NCBI GenBank assembly: GCA_036508075.1
Contig: DATCIA010000095.1
Coordinates: forward strand, 1-10,007
Source of the DNA: PALSA-660 sp036508075
Lineage (GTDB): Bacteria > Actinomycetota > Coriobacteriia > Anaerosomatales > PALSA-660
Direction: 5' to 3'
DNA length: 10,007 nucleotides
Position numbers and translations under genes: made by a program. Shown piece by piece: positions 1 to 5,944 of this stretch (its first letter is position 1; every line of letters starts with the position of its first letter). Below the pieces are notes generated by a model. It searched no databases. It saw nothing but the letters and a program-made list of their open reading frames with translations, and was not told the DNA's origin.

Positions 1-42
1 GCCTTGAAAGGGCAGAGTCCTTGGCCGCTAGACGATGGGGGC
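1..42 (-). tRNA. tRNA-Glu (UUC), 5' part only, cut by window edge
   Basis: Read on the minus strand from 42, the sequence gives a 7-nt acceptor 5' arm (GCCCCCA), the D-arm segment TCGTCTAGCGG typical of bacterial tRNA-Glu, the anticodon stem CTGCC and the loop CTTTCAA with anticodon UUC at 8..6. The first bases of the 3' anticodon stem (GGC) follow before the window ends. The T arm and 3' acceptor strand lie outside, so acceptor pairing cannot be verified. It lies 12 bp after the CCA end of tRNA-Lys and has no promoter of its own in the gap, so the two are probably co-transcribed. Confidence 0.85.
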
Positions 43-54
43 GTATGTGATTCG

Positions 55-130
55 TGGTGGGCCGTACAGGTTTCGAACCTGTGACCTTGGGATTAAAAGT
101 CCCCTGCTCTACCAACTGAGCTAACGGCCC
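55..130 (-). tRNA. tRNA-Lys (UUU), complete, CCA encoded
   Basis: A complete 76-nt cloverleaf reads from 130 to 55. The acceptor arms GGGCCGT and ACGGCCC pair over 7 bp, the D stem is GCTC/GAGC, the T stem is ACAGG/CCTGT and the T loop is TTCGAAA. The anticodon loop is CTTTTAA with anticodon UUU at 97..95, which reads Lys AAA/AAG. The anticodon stem has one mismatch at its outermost pair (G27/A43). The discriminator is A, and CCA is encoded at 57..55. It heads a short tRNA-Lys/tRNA-Glu cluster downstream of the acyltransferase cassette. Confidence 0.97.
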
Positions 131-150
131 GGCTTGTGACGCGGGTTCGG

Positions 151-179
151 ATTATAGCAGGGGACCTGTGCGATGGAAG
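151..179 (-). promoter_or_regulatory. extended -10 promoter for tRNA-Lys/tRNA-Glu
   Basis: On the minus strand, 156..151 reads TATAAT, a perfect sigma-70 -10 hexamer, preceded by TGC so that the extended -10 form TGnTATAAT is complete. A weak -35 candidate (CTTCCA at 179..174, three of six matches) lies 17 bp upstream. Transcription would start near 144, about 14 nt before the mature tRNA-Lys 5' end. The element fits into the 55-bp gap after the microprotein stop codon, so the tRNAs have their own promoter and need not depend on read-through from the protein genes. Confidence 0.8.
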
Positions 180-185
180 TGGGTG

Positions 186-362
186 CTAGAAGTCGACGTA
201 GGCGAACTGGGACACCGCACCGGAGAACAGCACGATCGCCACGACGAGCGCCGCCCACAGCAGGGCCACGCCCAGATCGACCAGGAGCCGGACCGGCAGG
301 GCCGGGTTCGCACGCACTGCGGCCGGCTCGTCGATCGTCGTGACCGGCTCGATCTCCGTCAT
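186..362 (-). CDS. DltX-like single-pass membrane microprotein with C-terminal acyl-shuttle motif (58 aa)
   Basis: Starts ATG at 362, stops TAG at 188..186. The start overlaps the stop of the MBOAT gene as ATGA and has a strong Shine-Dalgarno (GGGGAGG) 5 nt upstream. Residues 1-25 are polar and probably cytoplasmic, residues about 27-47 form one transmembrane helix (LLVDLGVALLWAALVV region), and a short tail follows outside. The last six residues are F53-A-Y55-V-D-F58, an F-x-Y-x-x-F hexapeptide at the extreme C terminus. In the Dlt pathway the microprotein DltX carries this motif: the MBOAT acylates its Tyr, which hands the acyl group to the DltD serine. Adjacent MBOAT and SGNH genes make that role likely here (inference). 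Similarity to DltX outside the motif is not obvious, and the cargo is unknown. Confidence 0.85.
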   Translation of the reverse strand: MTEIEPVTTIDEPAAVRANPALPVRLLVDLGVALLWAALVVAIVLFSGAVSQFAYVDF

Positions 363-1567
363 GCGAACCTCCCCAGCATCTCGACGAACCTCTCGACGGG
401 CATGACGAACAGCCCCCAGCCGAGCGTCACGGCGGCGAACGTCGTCACGGCGCCGACCGCATAGCCCAGCGCCCGGGTGGCGCCGGCGACCGGTCCCTCA
501 CGCAGCCAGGCGAAGCGCGCGACCAGCGGCGTCTTGACCAACACGACCCAGAGACGGTACACGGCGAGCAGGACGCCGTGGTAGATGCCCCACACGAGGA
601 AGTGCCACTGGGCGCCGTGCCAGATGCCCGAGACCGCCATCGCGAGCACCGAGTTCAGCGCGGTGAGCGCCAGGCCGCGCCGGTTGCCGCCGAGCGGGAT
701 GTAGACGTAGTCGGTGATCCACGAGGTGAGCGACATGTGCCAGTGTCGCCAGAACTGGGCGATGCTCGACCGGATGTAGGGCCAGTCGAAGTTCTCCGGG
801 ACGTGGATCCCGAACAGGCGCGCCGACCCGATCGCGATGTCGGAGTAGCCGGAGAAGTCCATGTAGATCCTCACCGCGAACGCGAGGAGCCCGATGATCA
901 GCTGCGCATTCGTGGCCCCGCGCATCGCCTGCGTTGTGAGCAGCGACGCGGTCAGCGGCGTGACCGTGTCCGCGATGCAGATCTTCTTCGCGAGCCCGAT
1001 CGCGATGCGGGTCGCGCCGTCGTTGACGTCCTGAGCGCTCGCCCTCGACGTGCCGATCTGCGGCTTGAAGTCCTGGAAGCGCTTGATCGGGCCCGCCACC
1101 ATCGTCGGGAAGAACAGCGCGAACGCGAAGAAGTCGGAGGCCGAGTGCTCGGGCAGCCTCCCGGCGCGGGCGTCGACGATGTAGTGGACGAACTCGAAGG
1201 TGAAGAAGGAGATCGCCAGCGGCAGCACCAGCTGCGGGAAGGTCGGCAGCGTCCCGAGCCTGAGCGCCGTTGCGGCCTGGCTCGCGGTGGTCGACACCAG
1301 CAGCCCGTACTTGTAGAGCCCGAGCACGCCGATCGCCACGACGAGTGCCGCGGCGTACGCCCACACGTGGCGCCGCGCCTGCTTCACCAACAGCAGCACG
1401 ATCACGATCTCGGCCACGATCAGCCACACGAAAGCCGGCGAGTAGTAGGCGTAGAACGCCAGGCCGCAGCCCGAGATCCACCACCCGCGCGCGCGGGCGG
1501 GCACGAAGCGGTAGACGAGCGCCGCGACCGCCAGGAACACCGCGTAGATCCATTCCCCGAATATCAC
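359..1567 (-). CDS. AlgI/DltB-type membrane-bound O-acyltransferase (MBOAT), 402 aa
   Basis: A multi-pass membrane acyltransferase that takes an acyl group from a cytoplasmic thioester and passes it through the membrane for attachment to an envelope polymer. Family signatures are YMDFSGYSDIAIG (235-247), FWRHWHMSLTSWI (272-284) and SGIWHGAQW (313-321). H317 in Trp-His-Gly is the expected catalytic histidine, and H277 is the other conserved one. Hydrophobic helices span most of the chain, and the length is usual for DltB or slightly short for AlgI. I chose GTG at 1567, which overlaps the upstream stop as GTGA and has AAGGA just upstream. An in-frame ATG at 1594 would add nine residues and a 31-bp overlap. 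Its stop overlaps the microprotein start as ATGA. The substrate is not deducible; the partners suggest a three-part export acylation complex. Confidence 0.93.
   Translation of the reverse strand: MIFGEWIYAVFLAVAALVYRFVPARARGWWISGCGLAFYAYYSPAFVWLIVAEIVIVLLLVKQARRHVWAYAAALVVAIGVLGLYKYGLLVSTTASQAATALRLGTLPTFPQLVLPLAISFFTFEFVHYIVDARAGRLPEHSASDFFAFALFFPTMVAGPIKRFQDFKPQIGTSRASAQDVNDGATRIAIGLAKKICIADTVTPLTASLLTTQAMRGATNAQLIIGLLAFAVRIYMDFSGYSDIAIGSARLFGIHVPENFDWPYIRSSIAQFWRHWHMSLTSWITDYVYIPLGGNRRGLALTALNSVLAMAVSGIWHGAQWHFLVWGIYHGVLLAVYRLWVVLVKTPLVARFAWLREGPVAGATRALGYAVGAVTTFAAVTLGWGLFVMPVERFVEMLGRFA
368..374 (-). promoter_or_regulatory. Shine-Dalgarno of the DltX-like microprotein
   Basis: On the minus strand the bases read GGGGAGG, 5 nt before the ATG at 362 and inside the last codons of the MBOAT gene. 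It is one of the strongest ribosome binding sites in the window. It supports real translation of the 58-codon frame, which is short enough for gene callers to skip. Confidence 0.8.
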
Positions 1568-2796
1568 GGCTTCCTTGCCCCCAGATAGCGCCACGTGTCC
1601 GCGTAGAGGCTCGCGCCGAAGACCCGACCGCCCTCGTCCGTGGTGTGGCTGATGTCGGAGAAGTACTCCTGGGGCAGGAACGACGTGCCGGCGTTCGGGT
1701 CGATGAACGGGAAGCCGGCGGGCTCCACGATCGCACGCAGCATCGCCACGTTCGCGGCGTACTGCTCGGGCGGGATCAGCTCGTAGTCATCGATCAGCTG
1801 CCGGTTGAGCGGGGACATGAAGAACACGGCCTTCTTGCCGTGGGCGGCGAGCATCTTCACGAGCATCCGCAGGAAGACCACTTCGGAGTCGGTGGCCGAG
1901 ATGTCGAACTCCGAGTTCTCCGCGTAGCGCGAGATGGCGATCATGCGCTGCGCCGGTTCCATGTCATCGAGGCTGCCCAGGTTGCCAGCGGACTGCGCAT
2001 CCGCGGGCAGACTGGTCAACGAGCTGCGCGCCACGCCGGTGAGCCCGGAGAGCAGCTGCCGGGGCTTGCCGCCGAACAGCCGGCGGTCCAGCGCGTCGCG
2101 CTCCCGCCACAGCAGCCAGTAGCGGCTGAGCGCGGTGTCGATGCGCGAGGCCGCGTCGGCCGCGGTCGGCTTCACGCCGAGCAGCGCCGCCTCCTCGGCC
2201 GAGATGTCGACGCCGAGCAACTGGGGGATCTCCGGGTACCGCACGACCAGCTTGCCGCGCGTCGTCGGATTGAACGTGTGGTAGGTCAACTGGACGTACA
2301 CCACGTCGACGTCATCGATCAGCCCCTTGGCGATGAAGTACTCGTCGGACAGGAACTGGCCGTTGGACGCGAGGTTGTAGGTGCGGTTCGGCCATCCCGC
2401 GGCGACGCCCGCCGACCCGAAGGCCGCGGGGAAGGTGTTGGCGGGGTCGGTGATGCGATGGCCCCACGTGGGCGAGGCGCCGAGGAACGCGACGATCGGA
2501 CCGCCCTGCCTCCGGAGCGACGCCGCGTTGATCGAGGCCGCGAAGTCGGCGAGCGAGGCGGTGGGCAACTCCCGGGGGAGGCGGTAGTCGTGTTCGTAGG
2601 TCGCCGCCGGAACGAGGGTGCGCATCACCGCGATATCGACGCCGTAGAGAACAGCGCCGCACAACGCGATCCGCAGAAGGAGCCGTAGCCACGTGACCCG
2701 GCCACCCCACGTGTAGTCGCGGGCAGCGGCACGATCCGGCGAGAAGAACGCGCCGGATCCCCCCGAACCATCTCCGGCGCCGAATGGTGCGGACAC
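1564..2796 (-). CDS. membrane-anchored DltD-like SGNH-family acyltransferase/esterase, 410 aa
   Basis: Predicted extracytoplasmic enzyme that would accept the acyl group from the shuttle peptide and place it on a polymer. It starts with a Gly/Ser-rich cytoplasmic tail (1-35), has one N-terminal anchor helix (about 36-58, WLRLLLRIALCGAVLYG region), then an external domain. The SGNH block I is FLGASPTWG with Ser108 as nucleophile, in place of the common G-D-S. The C-terminal block DISHTTDEGG supplies D381 and H384 in D-x-x-H spacing, as in DltD. The start is GTG at 2796, 13 bp after purH, with AGGGGG 4 nt upstream; longer in-frame extensions run into purH and are less likely. The first gene of the cassette, its stop overlaps the MBOAT start. 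Family membership rests on motif layout and context, as overall sequence is divergent. Confidence 0.85.
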   Translation of the reverse strand: MSAPFGAGDGSGGSGAFFSPDRAAARDYTWGGRVTWLRLLLRIALCGAVLYGVDIAVMRTLVPAATYEHDYRLPRELPTASLADFAASINAASLRRQGGPIVAFLGASPTWGHRITDPANTFPAAFGSAGVAAGWPNRTYNLASNGQFLSDEYFIAKGLIDDVDVVYVQLTYHTFNPTTRGKLVVRYPEIPQLLGVDISAEEAALLGVKPTAADAASRIDTALSRYWLLWRERDALDRRLFGGKPRQLLSGLTGVARSSLTSLPADAQSAGNLGSLDDMEPAQRMIAISRYAENSEFDISATDSEVVFLRMLVKMLAAHGKKAVFFMSPLNRQLIDDYELIPPEQYAANVAMLRAIVEPAGFPFIDPNAGTSFLPQEYFSDISHTTDEGGRVFGASLYADTWRYLGARKP

Positions 2797-2809
2797 CGAG
2801 CCCCCTGTT

Positions 2810-4378
2810 CTAGTGCCGGAAGTGCCGGTGCCCCGTGAACACCATCGCCACGCCGAGTTCGTCAGCCTTCGCGATGCACTCGGCATCGCGCATCGACCCG
2901 CCCGGCTGGATCACCGCTGTGACGCCGCCCGCGACGCACACCTCGAGCGAGTCCGGGAACGGCATGAACGCGTCGGAGGCGGCGACAGCGCCGACCGCCT
3001 TCTCCCCCGCCTTCTCCACCGCAATCTTCGCGGAGTCGACGCGGCTCATCTGGCCGGCTCCCACGCCGACCGACGCGAAGTCCTTCGCGAGCAGGATCGC
3101 GTTGCTCTTGACCGACTTGACGACCTTCCACGCGAACAGGAGCTGCTCGAGCTCCTCGGGGGTCGGTTGGCGCTTGGTCGGCACGGTGAACGTCGCAGGG
3201 GCCTCGCTGACCGCGTCGGAGGTCTGGACGAGCATCCCGCCCTCGACGGCGCGCGACTCGTAGTGGCCCTCGACGGGACGGACGCCGCCGGTGCGTAACA
3301 ATCTGATGTTCTTCTTCTCCTGGAGCAGCGCCAGCGCCTCGGGCTCGAACTCGGGCGCGATCATGACCTCGACGAACTGGCCGTTGGCGTTGATGTGCTC
3401 GGCCACGCCCACCGGGACCGGGCGGTTGAACGCCATGACGCCGCCGTACGCCGAGATCGGGTCGGAGGCGTGCGCCTTGTCGTAGGCGGCCACGACGTCG
3501 TCGCCGATGGCCGTTCCGCACGGGTTCATGTGCTTGACGATGACGCAGGCCGGCTCGGCGAACTCGCGCACGGCGGTCCAGCAGGCGTCGGTATCGAGGA
3601 TGTTGTTGTAGCTGAGCTCCTTGCCGTGGAGCTGCTCGCTGCGCGCCAGCGTCATCGGCTTTGAGTCGGCGAAGCGGTAGAACGCCGCCTGCTGGTGCGG
3701 GTTCTCGCCGTAGCGGAGGTCCTGGACCTTCGCGAGGAAGAACCGGGTGTCGTGCGGGAACGGCGTCGGCTCGCTCGCGCCCTCGCGCGACAGCCACGAG
3801 AAGATCGCGTTGTCGTAGGCGCTGGTAGTGCGGTAGACGTCGATGGCGAGCGCCTTGCGGGTCTGGTACAGCGTGGCGCCGCCGTTGACCGCCATCTCCT
3901 CGAGGATCGAGAAATAGCACTCCGGGTCGGTGACGACGGTCACGCTCTCGAAGTTCTTCGCGGCGCTGCGAAGCATGCTCGGGCCGCCGATGTCGATGTT
4001 CTCGATGGCGGTCTCGAGCGTGACGCCCTCCTTGGCCACCGTGGCCTCGAACGCGTAGAGGTTCACGACGACCATGTCGATCATGTCGATGCCGTGCTCG
4101 CGGGCGGCGGTCATGTGCGCGGGGACGTCGCGGCGCGCGAGCAGGCCGCCGTGCACGCGCGGGTGCAGCGTCTTGACGCGGCCGTCCATCATCTCGGGGA
4201 AGCCGGTCAGGTCGTCGATCGGGCGGACCTTCACGCCCGCCTCGGACAGGGCCTTCGCAGTCCCGCCGGTGGAGACGATCTCGACACCGAAGGCGGCGAG
4301 CGCGGCGCAGAAGTCGACGATGCCGGTCTTATCGGTCACGGAGACGAGCGCGCGGCGGATCTTCACCTGATCGATCAC
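2810..4378 (-). CDS. purH: bifunctional phosphoribosylaminoimidazolecarboxamide formyltransferase / IMP cyclohydrolase
   Basis: Catalyses the last two steps of IMP synthesis in the cytosol: formylation of AICAR by 10-formyl-tetrahydrofolate, then ring closure. The 522-residue length is normal. The N-terminal cyclohydrolase domain (about 1-150) has VSTGGTAKAL (35-44) and the signature R67-V-KTLHPRVHGG to G78. The formyltransferase domain has LRYGENPHQ (221-229) and KHMNPCG (282-288), where K282 and H283 are the catalytic pair. The start is GTG at 4378 with GAAAGG 7 nt upstream; the frame stays open upstream but that part is not PurH-like. It follows pabC by 79 bp, a gap that holds a -10-like box and a hairpin. 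The SGNH gene starts 13 bp after its stop, so the acylation cassette is probably on the same transcript. Confidence 0.98.
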   Translation of the reverse strand: MIDQVKIRRALVSVTDKTGIVDFCAALAAFGVEIVSTGGTAKALSEAGVKVRPIDDLTGFPEMMDGRVKTLHPRVHGGLLARRDVPAHMTAAREHGIDMIDMVVVNLYAFEATVAKEGVTLETAIENIDIGGPSMLRSAAKNFESVTVVTDPECYFSILEEMAVNGGATLYQTRKALAIDVYRTTSAYDNAIFSWLSREGASEPTPFPHDTRFFLAKVQDLRYGENPHQQAAFYRFADSKPMTLARSEQLHGKELSYNNILDTDACWTAVREFAEPACVIVKHMNPCGTAIGDDVVAAYDKAHASDPISAYGGVMAFNRPVPVGVAEHINANGQFVEVMIAPEFEPEALALLQEKKNIRLLRTGGVRPVEGHYESRAVEGGMLVQTSDAVSEAPATFTVPTKRQPTPEELEQLLFAWKVVKSVKSNAILLAKDFASVGVGAGQMSRVDSAKIAVEKAGEKAVGAVAASDAFMPFPDSLEVCVAGGVTAVIQPGGSMRDAECIAKADELGVAMVFTGHRHFRH

Positions 4379-4408
4379 GAGGCGACCTTTCGATCGGAGA
4401 GCGACGAC

Positions 4409-4427
4409 GGCGCTGCCCAGCAGCGCC
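4409..4427 (-). promoter_or_regulatory. perfect 8-bp hairpin in the purH leader
   Basis: The arms GGCGCTGC and GCAGCGCC are perfectly complementary around a 3-nt loop (TGG on the minus strand). They sit between the pabC stop and the purH ribosome binding site. No T tract follows on either strand, so this is not a standard intrinsic terminator. It could be a leader, pausing or stability element. In GC-rich DNA such a hairpin can also arise by chance. Confidence 0.4.
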
Positions 4428-4447
4428 CGGCGGTTTGCGATTGGGTC

Positions 4448-4453
4448 ATTGTA
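4448..4453 (-). promoter_or_regulatory. possible -10 box for purH
   Basis: TACAAT on the minus strand matches the -10 consensus at five of six positions and lies 5 bp after the pabC stop, about 70 bp before the purH start. No convincing -35 is seen 16-18 bp upstream, where the sequence is GC-rich pabC coding DNA. If used, the transcript would begin near 4441 and carry the 4409-4427 hairpin in its leader. Confidence 0.3.
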
Positions 4454-4457
4454 GCGT

Positions 4458-5204
4458 TCAGCCTGTGGCCTCGCGTGCCCCGGGACTCCACAGATCGGCG
4501 AAGATCCCGGCGACCTGCTCGAACACCAGACCGCCCCGGCCGCGGATGGCCACAGCCCCGCCGAAGGCGCTCGTGAGGAAGGCCTCGCCGGCGTTCTCGA
4601 ACTCGCGCGGGGTGAGCGCGGCCACGCGCACGGGCACGTCCGCGCGCTCGAGCGTGTCGAGCAGGAACGCGCGCGCGACGCCGGCGATCGCATCGGGCGC
4701 CGGAGGCGTGACCGCCACACCGTCGATGACGGCCCACACGCTCGAGGTGCCGCCGTCGATGACGTTCCCGCCGCAGACGATGATCGCCTGGTGGCCGCCC
4801 GCCCAGCGCGCGCGGCGCTGCAGGTCGTCCCACCAGGAGCGGTCGGCGGGCTTCGCGGCGCCCGGCGGAAGCCACGGTGCCGCCCCGACCTCGACGAAGG
4901 CCGTCTCGGGCCCGCCCGGCACGTCGAGCGAGGAAAGGCGTTGCTGCACGGTCGCCTCGGCGACCCCGTCGGGGGTCACGATGAGCGTCAGGCGAAGCCG
5001 GCTCGAGGCCGGACCGGACCAGGACGCCGCGGCTTGCGCGACGACGCGATCGGATTCGGTGAGCAGGTCGGAACCACAGCCGCCCCGGGCGAGCCGGGCG
5101 CGATGGTACTCCCACAGCGGCAAACGGCCCTCCACGAGACGGCACGTCTCGCGAAGCGGGATCGGTGGCCGGGTCTCCGCGGGGAGGGTGTAGGAGTCGT
5201 TCAC
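4458..5204 (-). CDS. pabC: class IV PLP aminotransferase, probable aminodeoxychorismate lyase
   Basis: Fold-type IV PLP enzyme of 248 residues. PabC releases pyruvate from 4-amino-4-deoxychorismate to give p-aminobenzoate for folate. Visible features are LWEYHRARL (30-38; the H-x-x-R-L phosphate-binding region), AAKPADR with K118 as the likely PLP lysine, GGNVIDGGTSSVWAV in the middle, a VTPPAPD...IAGVAR segment, and ENAGEAFLTSAFGG near the end. These are laid out as in PabC. The family also contains branched-chain and D-amino acid transaminases, which motifs alone do not exclude. The place between purN and purH, both 10-formyl-THF users, favours the folate role. The start is GTG at 5204, 13 bp after purN; its ribosome binding site is weak (GGTGAG, rather far), suggesting coupling to purN translation. 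Confidence 0.85.
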   Translation of the reverse strand: MNDSYTLPAETRPPIPLRETCRLVEGRLPLWEYHRARLARGGCGSDLLTESDRVVAQAAASWSGPASSRLRLTLIVTPDGVAEATVQQRLSSLDVPGGPETAFVEVGAAPWLPPGAAKPADRSWWDDLQRRARWAGGHQAIIVCGGNVIDGGTSSVWAVIDGVAVTPPAPDAIAGVARAFLLDTLERADVPVRVAALTPREFENAGEAFLTSAFGGAVAIRGRGGLVFEQVAGIFADLWSPGAREATG

Positions 5205-5217
5205 GGAGTCGACCGGC

Positions 5218-5823
5218 TCACCGGGGATCGATCCGTACGGTGCGACCCTCGACCGCGACGCGCCCCTCGGCGAGTGCGGCGAGTGCGGCCGGGTAGAGCC
5301 GGTGCTCGACGTCGTGGATGCGCGATTCGAGCGTCTCGAGGGTGTCGTCGGATTCGATCGCGACGGCCTCCTGCATGATGATCGGACCCTCGTCGAAGAC
5401 CTCGCTCGCGAAGTGGACCGTGACACCCGTGACCTTCACGCCATAATCGAAGGCGTCGCGGATGCCGTGCGCGCCGGGGAACGACGGGAGCAAGGCGGGG
5501 TGGATATTGACCACGCGCATCGGGAAAGCGTCGAGCACCTCGGCGCCCAGCAGCTTCATGTACCCCGCCATGACGACGCACTCGATCTCCTCGAGCTCCA
5601 GCGCCTCGCGCACGGCATGGTTGTAGTCGCCCGCGCTCCCGTAGGCATTGGGATCGATGAACAGCGCCGGGATGCCGGCCATCCTGGCGCGAGCCAGCCC
5701 GTAGGCGTCCTCACGGTTGGAGATGACGATCTCCACTCCGCCGGGTACCAGCCCGGCGGCGCAGGCGTCGATGATCGACTGCAGGTTGGTGCCGCTCCCC
5801 GATACAAGGACTCCGAACCGCAT
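5218..5823 (-). CDS. purN: phosphoribosylglycinamide formyltransferase (GAR transformylase)
   Basis: Transfers the formyl group of 10-formyl-tetrahydrofolate to glycinamide ribonucleotide, the third step of purine synthesis. It has 201 residues, slightly shorter than the E. coli enzyme. The N-terminal GVLVSGSGTNLQS (4-16) binds the phosphoribosyl group. The catalytic triad N106, H108 (in NIHPALLPSFPG) and D144 (in SEVFDEGP) falls at the same numbers as in E. coli PurN, and H137 is also kept. The ATG at 5823 has GGGAGG 4 nt upstream. It is the first gene of the purN-pabC-purH run and lies divergent from the L,D-transpeptidase gene. A -10-like TAGAAT about 45 bp upstream of the start may drive it. 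Confidence 0.97.
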   Translation of the reverse strand: MRFGVLVSGSGTNLQSIIDACAAGLVPGGVEIVISNREDAYGLARARMAGIPALFIDPNAYGSAGDYNHAVREALELEEIECVVMAGYMKLLGAEVLDAFPMRVVNIHPALLPSFPGAHGIRDAFDYGVKVTGVTVHFASEVFDEGPIIMQEAVAIESDDTLETLESRIHDVEHRLYPAALAALAEGRVAVEGRTVRIDPR

Positions 5824-5944
5824 GGCGCCTCCCGTTGCGCGCGGCCCTCACGAGGCGGCGCATCATCATTCTAGCGACCCGGTCACGCCGACGGCCCACG
5901 ACCGTCTAGACTCCCCGAAGAGCCCGACACACGGAGAGCGGACG
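5824..5944. promoter_or_regulatory. divergent promoter region purN / L,D-transpeptidase
   Basis: This 121-bp gap must hold the start signals of both genes. On the minus strand TAGAAT (5873..5868) is a good -10 candidate for purN. On the plus strand TAGACT (5907-5912) is a weaker one for the transpeptidase. Neither has a clear -35. Next to the latter, GTCTAGAC (5904-5911) is a perfect 8-bp palindrome, and GACGG/CCGTC (5890-5906) forms a small inverted repeat. Either could be an operator, but neither matches a known box I can name. Ribosome binding sites lie at 5828-5833 (purN) and near 5935 (GGAGAG). Confidence 0.45.

Noticed and set aside
578..1588. 336-codon plus-strand frame opposite the MBOAT gene, and similar long plus-strand frames opposite the SGNH and purH genes
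   Set aside because: Low-complexity Arg/Glu/Asp-rich translations, no plausible ribosome binding sites, and fully overlapping well-supported genes.
498..1736. 412-codon minus-strand frame shifted against the MBOAT and SGNH genes
   Set aside because: Arg/Ala/Gly-rich shadow translation. The MBOAT and SGNH frames carry the catalytic motifs and neatly overlapping start/stop codons.
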